Positions 22,561 to 34,473 of a DNA stretch of 64,000 nucleotides are shown piece after piece (the stretch's first letter is position 1; the number at the start of each line of letters is the position of its first letter). Below the pieces are notes generated by a model that was not told the origin of the DNA, made no database searches, and saw nothing but the letters and a program-made list of their open reading frames with translations. Source of the DNA: Parastagonospora avenae f. sp. tritici 18332-5 (Eukaryota > Ascomycota > Dothideomycetes > Pleosporales > Phaeosphaeriaceae); contig JAFJTR010000016.1 in NCBI GenBank assembly GCA_022559985.1, positions 186,001-250,000 of the forward strand, in the 5' to 3' direction. A program made the position numbers and the translations under genes.

Positions 22561-23814
22561 AGAAGAAACCCTTCGCCCCCAGTATTTCGCTTCGACCAAT
22601 GTACGACTATTTTACACAAAACGACCAATGTACGACCAGTTAATTTCGAATCTTTACGTATCAGAGTGTCCCGACAAGTTCTTGCGCGTGCCAGTCACAA
22701 ACATCAAGCCCTCAGTTTGAATAAAGATTGCCAAGGGAAGCCAGAGGAAAATGGTCGTTCGAGGAGTTTTGCATTAGAAAGACCCAGGTGGCACAATGGA
22801 CGAAACAGCACTTTTGGAATTAACATCATCATCATCAATCACGAAAGCAGATTCCGTATTTACAATTATTTTTATCGCTCAAGAGCTGAGCATACCAGAG
22901 AAAAACAGGAACACAAATAAACCAACACAAATCAAATCAAAGACTCAGCCAAACATGCATCCATTGGAAGATACTGACTTTTCCCCCTTTCCCTTTCCGT
23001 TGCCACAATATCGAATGCAGCCGTCGTTAGCCAGAATGAGGCATCTCCCGTTTCACACCAATCCACTACCCAAATCTCCCAAGCCTCAGTATCATGCCTC
23101 ACCCTCCCATTCCCATACACCTTATGCTTCAGCCCCTACCCCATGTCCGGAAAAGGTCCTGTTCCCTGCATGACGTTGCCAGCCGGAAACCTTGATTTTG
23201 ACAAGCCCGATGACAGAAGTTTGTGGGCGTGCTTGAGACGGTGACATGTGAGGTTAGTTAGTTCAATGACTCGCTTTTGCGCTGGCGGTGGGATGTGCGC
23301 GTGGGTTGGGATTGGGATTTGGATTTGGGGTTCGGGGTGGATGGGCTGTGAGGTGGGTTAGTTGTTGTTGCTATGTGATTCATTATCGGGGCAGATGGTA
23401 TGGGGATGGAAATAACTGTGACAATGGCATGAGAAATGTCCCACGGGTTTTCGATTACAACGGAAAACGGACCAGCGGGGGGCCATCTAACACGACCTCG
23501 CCGCCAAACTCGGGATTTTCGTAATGCTGTGTATGGCTTCACACCATGGGATGCCGCTGTTCGCTTTCCGTCGCAGTCAATTACCTATAGTACGATATAA
23601 ACCGAGACAGGACCTTAGGCATCAGAATTCGAGAATCCTTGGCTGCATAGGAAATGTAGTATTTGGAAAATTGATTGACTGAAATCTGGACAGTCCGAAA
23701 TGAAAGAAAGACTTCATCTACTAGTATGCAACACCCCGCCAATACATGCAAATCAAGCACTCTCAAACTCCATATCGAAATTGCTTAAGAGAGGAATATG
23801 TGGTGAAGCGCAAC
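22561..23814. other. Intergenic region with short repeats
   Basis: It contains a direct repeat of CGACCAATGTACGA (22594-22607 and about 22621-22634), a short (ATC)n run near 22826 and G/T-rich sequence at 23280-23370. No gene is supported on either strand. Confidence 0.4.
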
Positions 23815-25045
23815 TCACTCCTCAGGTCCTTCAATAAGCAGCTTGATTCCCTCGCCCTTCTTGACCTGCGCGAACGCATTCTCCGCATCTTCGAATTTGA
23901 CCTTGCCGGTAATCAGCTCCTTGATCGAGATGCGTCCGCCAGCAACGAGATCGACGGCGGTTTGGTAGTCGCCAGCGCCGTAGCGGAAAGAGCCCTTGAC
24001 GTTCAGCTCCTTGGTGCACATGGCCATGATGGGGAAGTTGATGTCTGGCTTGCCCATGCCGCCCTGTATGATCCATCAGTACTCAATTGTAGAATATGAA
24101 TTTTCCCACGAACCTGAACATAAGTTCCACCCATTCTCAGCGCGTGGATCGCAGTTTGGATACACGGCTCCGCACCCGACGCATCGATGATGACGTCCGC
24201 ACCGGGACCGAGTTCGCAGTCTTTGATCAAGTTCTTTGCGTTCTCCTCAGCGCTGACTCGTGCGCTGCTGAACTTGTCTGTCGCGGCATACTGGAGTGCA
24301 AAGTTCAGTCGCTGCTCGTTGATGTCGACTGTGACAATCTTCTTTGCGCCGTATGCTTTTGCGACAGCGCAGCATAGCAGACCAACGGGACCGGCACCGA
24401 ATACGACAACGGAGTCTCCAGGCTTGATTGATGCTTGTCGAGTGATGTGTACCGCTACGGCAGTTGGCTCGATAAGCGCGCCCTCCTCGAGGCTCATATT
24501 CTCTGGGAGCTTATAGCAGTAGTCCTCGGGCAGAACGTAGTACCGCGCAAGCGTGCCATCGTATGGCGGTGTAGCAGCGAAAGCCATGTCCGGGCAAAGG
24601 TTATACTTTCCCTCTTTGCAGCGTACGCAGCGACGGCAGGGGACACCCGGCTCCATTGCGACGCGGTCGCCAACTTTCAGAGACTTCACCCTGTCGCCGA
24701 CTTTGTGTACAATTCCAGCGGACTCATGACCGAGGACCATGGGTGACTCGACGACAAAGTGTCCGATGCGTCCCTCAACCCAGTAATGCACATCTGAACC
24801 GCAAATGCCTGTCCATTTTGGCTTGACAATGACATCGTATGGTGAAGGGAGTTCGGGGATGGGCCTGTCCTCGTAGACAACTTTGTTGGGTGCTTGCAGC
24901 ACGAAGGAAGGATTCTGAAGTTTGTGTGAGCTCAATTATAGTTAGGGGTGTGTGTTGTGATGCTGTAAACATGCAGCGAGCGCGAATGGCGGGGTTGGTG
25001 GGGCACAGGGAGCTCTACCTTCTGGGTAGCTGTCTTTGTCGTCAT
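23815..25045 (-). CDS. xdhA: Xylitol dehydrogenase / D-xylulose reductase
   Basis: Three exons (25045-25019, 24914-24114, 24063-23815; introns 104 and 50 nt) give 358 residues of the zinc-dependent medium-chain dehydrogenase family. Catalytic-zinc ligands lie in GICGSDVHYW and GHESAGIV, and structural-zinc cysteines in CRRCVRCKEGKYNLC. CPDMAFAATPPYDGTL is typical of xylitol dehydrogenases, and the NAD site is VVVFGAGPVGLL. It oxidises xylitol to D-xylulose in the pentose catabolic pathway. Sorbitol or L-arabinitol dehydrogenase is a less likely alternative. The first exon holds only nine codons (MTTKTATQK). It was chosen because a TTG would otherwise start the frame and the splice gives a normal N-terminus. 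Confidence 0.88.
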
Positions 25046-25871
25046 TTTGATATATGTGTAACCTGTGCTCTGTTTGGTGTTTTCGAGGATATACCCAAAC
25101 TTGGAGAAGAGAAGAGAGAATGGGAAGACAGAATGGAGATGTGTGGAATCTCACGCGTAGCCACCGTGAAATTATGACGAAGCTAAAGGCGGGTCGCTGT
25201 AGCTCGTGTTGAGCTATCCCGTGGTACACCAGGGACCAACTCTAGCGCAAGCGATTGCATGCTGATTATCCGGGAAATAACCGGTTTGCATCAGTCCGTT
25301 TGTTAGAAGCAGAGAATCTAGTAGCTCAGCGTGCCGAGCGATGGACCGATACCGCTGGGAATCGCCGTAGCTGTTCGAGTTACTAAGATAGGAAACAGAT
25401 CCACTGATTCGTGGGGAAGGATAATGCCGCTCAGGAAGATTATCCGAAACCGGTAAAACGGCAAACGGACCTGAACTAAATAAGTTTAAAAAGAACCACA
25501 TGGTAAACGAACGGACCAGACCGCATGATGGAGCTTTCAAGCTGACCGCTAATCGATGTTCGTTTGTGCTATCGTATTCGGGAACTGCCTCCCTAAATGT
25601 CCTGCATGGACTCTCAGTCTGCCAACTTTCTCACTACCCTGCATCCTGGGCTCGTGCAACATCTTCCGCTTGTTGACATCGCTAGTCTTGAACAAATCCA
25701 TCCGAACTGAGCACTTCAGGCTCGAGCCACGCTGTGCTAAGTGAGTGATATGTGCGGGCAAATATTTGACATGCCATCATAAAGGCCTGTTATGATCGCG
25801 ATGATGAATCTCAAGTCGAGAGGAGGCCCTTCTGGAGACTCAAGCTGTGTCCAAAACGCTTCACTGAAGGC
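25046..25871. other. Intergenic region, no gene seen
   Basis: This is the spacer between the methyltransferase 3' end and the xylitol dehydrogenase start. A TATA-like ACATATAT lies just upstream of the dehydrogenase ATG. Short open frames near 25214-25761 have no recognisable content. Confidence 0.35.
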
Positions 25872-26991
25872 TCAAGTGTTGGCAGGCATAATGCGTCCCC
25901 ATACCGACCACCAGCAAGTCACGAGAGAGTTCTCATCATCTTCACCACTCGCGCCCGACGTTCCCCAGTCGTCGTAGCCCTTCTCTTCACCCTCATCGTG
26001 TATGCTCAATCCCATCTTTTCCATCCGATCGCGGAATGTCTTGATCTCCGGAAGGTATGCATCTCTGTAAGGAAACTCGACAATGACCTTTGCACATTTG
26101 CCGGTTGACAACCACACTTCAATGCTATCGACTAGCATATGGGGATGATCTGGTGAATATAGTGAATCGGCAGCAAGTATCAAAGGAAACTTGTCAGGGA
26201 TAGCTTCATGTTGGCCTTGTTGCGCAGCAGGTGGTGTAAGTTGGCAGAGGGTTGGTTCGGTCCAGTCGAGAATACCAGTGCGAACCGAACCGCCATTTTG
26301 CGTAATGACAGCTGCATTATCCATAGCATTGCGGTTTAGGTTCGGGTGTATGCTTGGTAAGTCTGTGAGGACTACGTCTGCTCCTAGGCCTGCCATTGCG
26401 AGTCCGACCAAACCCGTCCCAGAACCTAGCTCGAGCACTCGCAGTTTCCGCCCGGAGCTTGTTGGTAGTAGCTTGAATGTATGAAGGCGCTTCGCAAGCA
26501 TATAAGAAGCTGCCCAGGTCTTCAGACCAAGATCGTCGCCGGTAAGCGCAGGCTCATGAATCTCGAGCTCAAAAGAGCTAGTTGAAGTTGGTATTCGAAA
26601 TTTGCGAGACATGGCACCCATAGCAGAGCGACCAGATCTTTCGCTAAGCCTGGAGCTAGCCTCGTCCCATATTTTTTCCTTAGTATCGTCGTCGTCGATC
26701 CATTGTAGAGCGCTGCTGACTATGCTGGTGAGGTATCGAGTGACACCTTCGGGATTGATCTGGGGCGACGAACCGTCATCACAATCGCGGGACGCATCGT
26801 GTGCGACTGCGTTTCCAGCTTCAGTATGCGAACGGTCCCATGAGCGAGGAGCGGAAGTGAGTAGTGAAAGTGTTTGGAGAAGGGTTTCGGCGGACGGCCT
26901 CGTGTAGAGCTGCGGCAGGTCGAGTACTGGTCGGCATCATTAGTCCGTCGCCTCAATCGGAATTGATTGCGCCTTTACCATCCAGTGACAT
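25872..26991 (-). CDS. EFM2-like protein-lysine N-methyltransferase
   Basis: Two exons are inferred: a 13-nt first exon (26991-26979, MSLD plus one base) and 26926-25872, with a 52-nt intron, giving 355 residues. An N-terminal helical part (LPQLYTRPSAETLLQTLSLL, GVTRYLTSIVSSALQWIDDD, RLSERSGRSAM) precedes a class I SAM-dependent domain. That domain has the cofactor loop VLELGSGTGLVGLAMAGLGA, an acidic residue in VVLTDLP and the motif LILAADSLY. This is the methyltransferase-16 family; fungal relatives of this layout are called EFM2/FAM86-like and methylate lysine in elongation factors. The exact target is inference. The start rests on the spliced micro-exon. Confidence 0.8.
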
Positions 26992-27152
26992 GCTGAGGGA
27001 TGGAGAGAATACCGCGACCGGGTTTCTGCCGTTGGAGGTACTCACAGAAAGTCACAGTCCCAGCAGGGTCCGTGCACTTTGAGCATCGCGGGGCAGTTCC
27101 GAGCTGCAAAGTGGCGCGCTTGACAAGATTAGTTGCATTGCTAAGCCCTCCC

Positions 27153-27969
27153 TCAATCCTTCTTCAGTGTAGACTTGAAACCGTGGTAAGCTTGCTGCAT
27201 GTCAAACTCGAACTCGCGGGCCTGTTCGTCGTCCAACTTCTCGGAGGCCCTCATCTGGTTCAAAGAGATGAGCCACTGCACGATCTTGCCCTTGCTTTCG
27301 AATTCCTTGTCGGTGACCTTGTTCACTGCCTGTATAATCTCAACTAGCAGAGGATGCAGTGTGTCCTTCTCGACGAGACCGATCTTGATAGCGTCGAGCA
27401 GTGTAATGAAGGTCTCAGTCGCATTGACTACGAGCGTCGCATCAGCAAAGTCGCCTTGCTGCGTGGTATTGTGTGAGGGCCCTTGTTCGACGGTGGCTGG
27501 GATGCCAATGCGCAGGCGTTCGACAGCTCGTGGGCATTCCATCTGGAGGCTCATTAGCACCACACGACGAGCCAGACCCTACACAACGTACCTGCCACTC
27601 CCGGGTGAAGGAGTCCAGATCCCCAAATGTTCGCGCGACTATCTCGTTGGCCAAGTTTGACTTGTACTGCTTCAGCAGTCGGCTACACGTCCCGGTGTAG
27701 TCAACTTCAGTGATAGAGTCCTTCAAGTATGCCTTCTCGAGCGCATCTAGCGTGATGATGATGCTGTAAATCTCGGCCAGGGAGTCATACAAGTCTCGCT
27801 CCGCATTTGTGGTCGATAGCTTGACCTCCTATACGGAGTGTCAGCGCGTGCGTGGTAGTAGAAGGTGCACTGCGGCGTCTTGTACCTCGTCGAGGTTGAT
27901 GGTCGCAGATAGTGCAGACCGCGGTATGTAGGGCGTAGGTGCATATGCCAGCTGCCGGTTGTTATGCAT
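27153..27969 (-). CDS. VPS28: ESCRT-I subunit Vps28
   Basis: Three exons (27969-27886, 27828-27592, 27542-27153; introns 57 and 49 nt) give 236 residues, the usual Vps28 length. The N-terminal helical domain includes RDLYDSLAEIYSIIITLDAL and EKAYLKDSITEVDYTGTCSR. The C-terminal four-helix domain holds ATETFITLLDAIKIGLVEKD and ends in YHGFKSTLKKD. Vps28 links ESCRT-I (Vps23/Vps37) to ESCRT-II on endosomes, sorting ubiquitinated membrane proteins to the vacuole. It is divergent from NOC2 with 239 bp between the start codons. Confidence 0.95.
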
Positions 27970-28208
27970 GGCTGTGAGCTGTACGCGGATTGATGTATGG
28001 TGTTGATTTCTGCCAGCCTCGGTGAAGCTTGCTTGCTTTGCTGGTGCCTGCCCATGACGCTAGCGCCAGGCATGTGGGGAAGGAGCTGGGACCCTGCAAA
28101 TCTTGGCATCTGTAACTTTTTCGAAAGTGGATCCAAATTTTTGGCTGCAACTCTGCGCCTCGACTACCACGCCCATCCCACGTCAAACCACCGGCCGATA
28201 CTCTCAAG
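27970..28208. promoter_or_regulatory. Shared divergent promoter VPS28/NOC2
   Basis: Only 239 bp separate the two start codons, so both genes must draw on the same short control region. No TATA box is evident. Confidence 0.55.
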
Positions 28209-30618
28209 ATGCCGGTCTCCAAGGCGACCAAGAAGTTCGAGAAGAACAAACTGCACGATGTCATCAAGCGCCGGAAAGATGTTGCGAAAATCAAGCAGAA
28301 GAAGCAGATGGACGTGAAGAAGAAGGAGCGCAAGGCCAGAGACAACGCGAAAGCGGACGACCTCGAAGATGCGAAAAGCAAGAAGCCCAGCTCGAGAGCA
28401 GAGAAGGAGGACGCTTCCTTCGGCGAGATGTCCATGGACCAGTTCTTCGAGGGCGGCTTCCAGGTGCCGGAGATGAAAAAGTCCTCGACGAAACCAAAGA
28501 CCGGAAAGCGCAAGCGTACGCCGATCGAGAACGGAGACGGCGCAGATCCAGACGCTGAGATGCCCGAGGCGACTGCAGGTGCCGAAGAATCTGCTTCGGA
28601 CAGTGACTCGGGTGACGACGCAGAGGCGCATAAGGGACAGCTCGCAGATCTGCAAAAGAAGGACCCCGAGTTCTACAAGTACCTCAAGGACAACGATGCA
28701 GAGCTCCTTGACTTTGCCGAGGACGCTGACTTGGCTGAGATTGATGCGCTCAGCGCCAGTGAAGACGAGGCAACGCCGAGGAAAAAGAAGAAGAAGGCTG
28801 TAGAGGCAGACAGCGACGAGGACGAGGAAGAAGCGACGACGGGCAATGAAGTCACGAAGAAGATCATAAAGAAATGGAAATCATCCATGGAGACCAACTT
28901 TTCTCTGCGCGCAATGAAGGAGGTGGTTCTAGCCTTCCGAACTGCTGCCCATCTGAACGACGACGAGGGCAAGAACTACAAATACACGATATCCGACCCA
29001 GATGGTATGCGACATCCAGATGTCAGTCTTTACCACAATACTCACCTTGTACAGTGTACCACGAGGTCCTCGTGACTGCTCTACAGCTTGTACCAAAGGT
29101 GCTGCAACATCACCTGCCTGTCAAGGAGACTGCAGGTGGAAAGCTGTAAGTGGCACACAATCACGTAGCGGAACATGCACTGACAACCCCAGACGCGTAC
29201 CCACAGATGCGAAGAAGTTCAGCACTCTTACTCCCCTTCTCAAGTCCCATACCGTTTCGATACAACATCTTCTCGAGAACCTCTCCGATGCCTCTACTCT
29301 CCGCATGACGCTCGAGTCATTACTTGGCCTGCTGCCCTACATCCTCTCCTTCAAGAAGATCGTCCGAGAGCTAACAAAGGTTGTGTCGTCTGTATGGTCA
29401 GATTCTGCCAACAACGAGATGACGAGGTTGTCAGCCTTCCTTGTCATGCGAAGACTCCTCGTCATTTCCGACCCCAGCATTCGTGAAGCTGTCTTGAAGC
29501 AAGCCTACCAAGGACTAGTGAAGGGCGCAAGGAACACGACGGTTCACAACATCCAAGGAATAAACCTGATGAAGAACACCGCGTCAGAGCTCTGGGGTAT
29601 TGATCCTAATGTAGGATACACGACAGGTTTCGGCTTCATTCGTCAATTAGCTATTCATCTGCGAACCAGTATCACAAACAAGACGAAGGACTCGTACAAG
29701 ACGGTATACAACTGGCAGTACGTCCACTCTCTGGACTTCTGGTCGCGAGTTGTTGCAGCACATTGCGAGTCACTTCGCGAGGCTGAGGCAGGCAAGCCTT
29801 CGCCATTGCGGCCGCTCATCTACCCCATCGTTCAGCTCACCTTGGGCGCGATGCGCCTCATTCCGACTGCGCAATACTTTCCTCTCCGCTTCCAGCTGGT
29901 TCGCTCCCTACTCCGAATCTCATCAGCAACGTCGACTTACATTCCTCTTGCGCCAGCGCTCGTCGAGGTCCTGAACTCAGCTGAAATGAAGAAGCAACCC
30001 AAGCCCAGCACACTGAAGACGATGGATTTCAGCATCGCAATCAGGGCCACGAAGGCATACCTACGAACACGCGTCTACCAAGATGGTGTCGGTGAGCAAG
30101 TAGCCGAGCTATTGTCTGAGTTCTTCATCCTCTGGACCAAGAACATTGCCTTCCCAGAGCTCGCTCTACCCGTCATCGTAATGCTCAAGCGCTGGGTCAA
30201 AGCCATGACGAAGAAGACGGGCGGCAACCGTAACTCTAAAATCAACTCGCTCATCGTGCTGCTTGTGCAAAAGCTCGAAGCCAACTCGAAATGGATCGAG
30301 GAGAAGCGCGCGAAGATCGACTTTGCGCCCAACAACCGCGCTGGCGTCGAGGGCTTCCTCAAGGACGTCGAATGGGAGAAGACACCGCTCGGTGCTTATG
30401 TAGCCGGACAAAGAAAGTCAAGAGATCAAAAGAATAAGATGTTGGAGGATGCGAGGAAGACGGACGATAAGAAGAGGAAAGAGGCTGAGAAGGAGGACGT
30501 GGCTAATGGCGTCGAGCAGTTCGAGGACGATTCTGGTGAGGAGGAAGAGGACATGGAGCTTGATGCTATTAGTGAGGATGAGCTAGAAGAGGAAGACGAC
30601 GAGAGCGACGACGAGTAG
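28209..30618 (+). CDS. NOC2: Nucleolar complex protein 2 (ribosome biogenesis)
   Basis: Three exons (28209-29004, 29055-29145, 29193-30618; introns 50 and 47 nt) encode 770 residues. A Lys-rich N-terminus (KATKKFEKNKLHDVIKRRKD) with several nuclear-localisation-like clusters and acidic Ser/Glu/Asp runs leads to the Noc2 helical-repeat domain. Landmarks are KDPEFYKYLKDND, YHEVLVTALQLVPKVLQHHL, LRMTLESLLGLLPYILSFKK and WQYVHSLDFWSRVVAAHCES. The C-terminus is acidic (EEEEDMELDAISEDELEEED). With Noc1 or Noc3 it escorts pre-60S particles from nucleolus to nucleoplasm. Splice sites are set by continuity across DVYHEVL and KLRVPTD. Confidence 0.95.
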
Positions 30619-32727
30619 GTCAAGCAAAGGATCAGCCGTTGAGTTAGGTGCTCATGTGATAGTTATTCTTGGTTAGATATCGGGTGCAATCTCAAACTAC
30701 GCACCTGCGATTCAATTCGCTTTGGAATTCACAGTTCTATGCGCGTTCATCTAGCTTGCTAACCCATCATACCTCCAAGTAGAGTACGTTGTACACATCT
30801 CAACCAAACAACTTCTTCTAGCCCCCGGCCAGGCCCACCACTGACCTGCATCGCCGATGCATCCTCCGGTCGGGTGTCGCCCTGTTCCAAGACCCTCTCA
30901 CACCATCGCTAAACCCTGGTCCCATCTACGCCCCAAGCGCGACATCGGGGTCAGCAAGAGGGTCCTTTGACATCTTGGCTTGAAGGTATTGTAAGGTTGC
31001 GAGAGAGGATGGATTGTGGCTGCAGTAGTTGATACGTCTATAAATAATATGTTGCATTAGCAAGAAGGCGAGATTGTGGGGAAGGCTGAGGGTGGCGATT
31101 TATGGTTAGGGTATAGTGATGGTGGGAGATGTATCTCCAACATCCCAAGTGTACCAAACCGTCTGGGGACAGAGTCTTCTCGTTTATCCCATTTTTTCAC
31201 ATGAATGAGTGCTTGAATTTCGCAAATGAGACATCTTTATGAGCAACCGAAAAGGCAATAACCTCCCGTCATCCTCCCGCCAGCATCTCGGAGAAAAGAC
31301 GAGTCAAGTGAGACAACAACAACAACGTCCCTCAACCCACCTGACCCTACCCCAATCCCACGAAAACACCACAGCTGCACACACCCGGGACGGAAATACC
31401 CAAAGCAGTTTGACAGGCTGCTAGCGATTCAAACACGCACAGCAAACGAATCATACACATCGTGTTGGACTAGGAATTCACACTCAACCCGGCCTCTTGC
31501 CTGAGGCCAACCTCTCCATCCCCACTCCGCCGACGATCAAATCGCACATTCGGGATCCGTAGCCCTTCTCCGCCAAACGAGCTGGCCAATAGCGAGCGCC
31601 GATGGCGGCCTTAGCTCAGAGTCAGCTATTCCCAGCGTGAGGTACCCTCGAGCTAGTTTTCGTCTACGGGCGGAGAGGCCGGGATCAGCACGTGTCTTGC
31701 AGGCACTGACGAGTTTCAAGTGTTTCAGGTATGAGGCTGATCTTTGCCTGGCTTTGTTCGGTGATGGATGTGGTGGCTGTCGGGGAGTAAGGACGGGGAC
31801 TAAGATTGGATAGGGCGCTAGTGCGGTTGTGATTACCGGGGCTAGGGATGGGTGGAGGGCGGTGGTGAGGATGGTTTCTCGTGATGGCGGACATGTTCCG
31901 CTAAGAAGATGGGCTTGGAAGATTATGCTGAGGGAGATGTGGCGGGGTAGGTAGGTGGAGTTTAGTAATCGTGGGACGGGATGAGGCTCATGTACAGGAA
32001 TCGTCGTCGTGGATGAATGTTTCAAACGTCATTCTCAGCTGTCTGAACATGCATATCGGTGACGCTTGATACCGACGCCATCGCACCCGTCTTGCAGATA
32101 TCGTCATACCTACCTCGCCTGCTGAACTGGGGTCTGCGATGTGGTCCGAGGCAGCCAATTGAGGACAGCCATGCCTCCCACCAGGACCATCTTCCATTGG
32201 CTGGGGGCTACTCATAATTCTTGCACAGTTCAAGGCCACCTAGCATACCTAGATGACTTATTCCCAGCAATTGCATTCAGCAAATGCAGCGCACAGACTG
32301 CCTTCCGCATTACGACACCGTCAACGTGCTTGCGGGGATTAAAGAAGGTGTTGATCTCGCGCTAGACGAGCGCTAGAAGGTGGCAGGCGGAGGAGGGCCC
32401 TATCATTCGCTGCGTAGACAGCACGGCTGGTTCGGGGATCATGATGGTGTAGTGGGGAGTACACGATGGCTTGACGGCTTCATGGCTGAGGCGTGCAGGT
32501 ATGCCGCTAAACGTGGTAGTGATGCAGGCTACTGGTCCTGGTGCTGACTCCACACAGACCCATCAAGCCATGGACGATAACTCCCGTTGGAGTGCGTAGG
32601 CAGTGGTATATATTAGAGGTACGCGTGCGTGTAGCTGTACTATCAATCAAGTTACAAGTCAAGTGCAACTACGACAGCAGAGAAGATACTTTGCTAGACA
32701 TCAACGACCATCTCCAACGCAGTCAAC
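30619..32727. other. 2.1-kb intergenic region, no gene seen
   Basis: A short (AAC)n run lies near 31314. A 162-codon minus frame at 31537-32025 is rich in Pro/Ser/Thr and lacks recognisable motifs; I treat it as chance. The last 200 bases are the likely promoter of the downstream regulator. Confidence 0.4.
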
Positions 32728-34164
32728 ATGTCATTCTCTTCACAGACCGCACAGTGGCAGGCGTCGATTGTGCTCGACAGCAGCAGATCCACTCCAGCGA
32801 CATCGGCGCCCTCGATCAAATCTCCCACCTCAGCTCCAAAGTCCGCAGACAAGGAGCGGAGACCCAAGCTTCGAGCCTCGTGCGATGCGTGTGCTGCCTC
32901 GAAAGTCAAGTGCAACAAGGAACACCCCATCTGCGCTCGATGCTCTGCCAACGGCTCACAATGCATCTACGGTGTGTCGAGAAAGCACGGCAAGCCTGGA
33001 CGGACAAGGAAGAGGAACCCAGATGGCACACCGTTCATCAAGGCCTCGAAGCAGCGCCCTTCGCCAGATGGCAGCGAGTTTGGCAAGTTCAGGGTTCAGC
33101 CTGAGCCCGTCCTACAGCCTCTTCCAGACCTGTCTGAGACGGCATCGAACTGGTCCTCCAACTGGTCTTCTACACCCAGTCTGCCTGGCACGCCAGAGCT
33201 AGACTTTGATTTTGAGATGACACCAGAGCCGTTCTACATGGACACAGACCTCACCTTCATGGACGACATTCTGCTGCCGACGATCCAGCTCGAGCCGGAA
33301 CCCATGCAGTCGATCGAGCCTGAGCTCACGTTCCGCGATCCGTTTGCAAAGCGACAGTCGGTGCAGCTCGATCTGCCAGACATTGAGGCTCTCAGGGACT
33401 TTGTTGGCGGCAACAATGTCAATCCCATGGACTACTCGTTCCAGGATGCGAACTTCGACCCGTACCTCTTGAATACGGCGCCCATCTCAACACCCCAGAG
33501 CCCAAAGACAGTCATGAACAACAACTACAGTTCTATGCGCCGCGTCAGCGTCTCAATGCCAAGTTCGCACTGCTGCTACACGCTTGCGTACTCGACGCTC
33601 GAGAGTCTGCGGATCATTGGCACCGATGCCTCCTCGCAAGCATTCCCGAGCATGGAGTGCAAGAGCCTCGATAACGTGCTGTCTATCACGAGGCTCGCAG
33701 TCTCTTCAGTCATGACTTTGCTCAGCTGCCCATGCTCATCGGACCCGCACCTCGCCATGCTGTACTCGAGCATCACATCCAAGCTCCTCACATGGTACCA
33801 GATCGCAGCTGGCGTCAACGTGACTGCATCTTCGCTCAGCAGCGGATCGCTATCCCCCACCTCCTCCGACTTCTCGTCTTCCTTGTCCACGCCAGCGTCT
33901 GAGACAGAGATGGGGTTCAACATTGCGCTGCAGCCGCTACAGTTTGGCGTGTACCAGTTCGACGAGGCAGAGCAGCAGAGACTCAGGCGGCAGGTGGTGC
34001 TACGGGAGCTGAAGAACTGCGGACAGCTGGTTGATGCGCTGGCAAACTGGAGGGGCGATGGAGGCGGCGAGCAGGGCGAGTTTCTGTATGATGTGCTGGG
34101 CGCGTGGTTGAAGAGTGAGCTATTCAAGACAGTGCAGGAAATTGAGGGCGCGCAGGCTATGTAA
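32728..34164 (+). CDS. AflR-type Zn(II)2Cys6 transcription factor
   Basis: A single exon of 478 residues. Residues 48-79 form a binuclear zinc cluster, CDACAASKVKC and CARCSANGSQC, with spacing C-2-C-6-C-6-C-2-C-6-C. A basic linker (SRKHGKPGRTRKR) follows. This arrangement and the linker resemble AflR-like regulators. The C-terminal half has the AFLR-domain pattern CCYTLAYSTLESLRI and ITRLAVSSVMTLLSCPCSSD. The middle is rich in Pro, Ser and acidic residues, as in activation regions. AflR relatives usually govern polyketide clusters, but no synthase is within reach here, so its targets are unknown. Its 3' neighbour is a peroxisomal ABC gene on the same strand. Confidence 0.88.
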   Translation: MSFSSQTAQWQASIVLDSSRSTPATSAPSIKSPTSAPKSADKERRPKLRASCDACAASKVKCNKEHPICARCSANGSQCIYGVSRKHGKPGRTRKRNPDGTPFIKASKQRPSPDGSEFGKFRVQPEPVLQPLPDLSETASNWSSNWSSTPSLPGTPELDFDFEMTPEPFYMDTDLTFMDDILLPTIQLEPEPMQSIEPELTFRDPFAKRQSVQLDLPDIEALRDFVGGNNVNPMDYSFQDANFDPYLLNTAPISTPQSPKTVMNNNYSSMRRVSVSMPSSHCCYTLAYSTLESLRIIGTDASSQAFPSMECKSLDNVLSITRLAVSSVMTLLSCPCSSDPHLAMLYSSITSKLLTWYQIAAGVNVTASSLSSGSLSPTSSDFSSSLSTPASETEMGFNIALQPLQFGVYQFDEAEQQRLRRQVVLRELKNCGQLVDALANWRGDGGGEQGEFLYDVLGAWLKSELFKTVQEIEGAQAM

Positions 34165-34473
34165 ATAGGACGATGGGAATGTGGTTTTCTGCTGCGATTA
34201 GCGATGCATTATGATCAGATATAGACCATCCATCAATGCATAGATTATGACGACTCATATCGAATTGTGAAGATGCAACTGTGTGAGGCGCGACGCGTCG
34301 AAGCTTGGTTGAACCCCAGACGTTCCCCGGATGCACGTGGCACATTCACATGCCTCGGCTCACTGGCATGCATCATGGCCCTCACATGCTCGCAGCTTCA
34401 ACACTCACAACCCAGCGCCGAATCCGCCGTAAGAACATGATCATCTCTCCGACGGGAGACCCCATGGCCTGCA

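Noticed and set aside
25827..25874. Open frame after the TGA of the methyltransferase as a readthrough extension
   Set aside because: It is open for about 44 codons but reads as AT-rich, unconserved-looking sequence that chance can explain.
31537..32025. 162-codon minus frame
   Set aside because: Pro/Ser/Thr-rich without domain, signal peptide or splice support.
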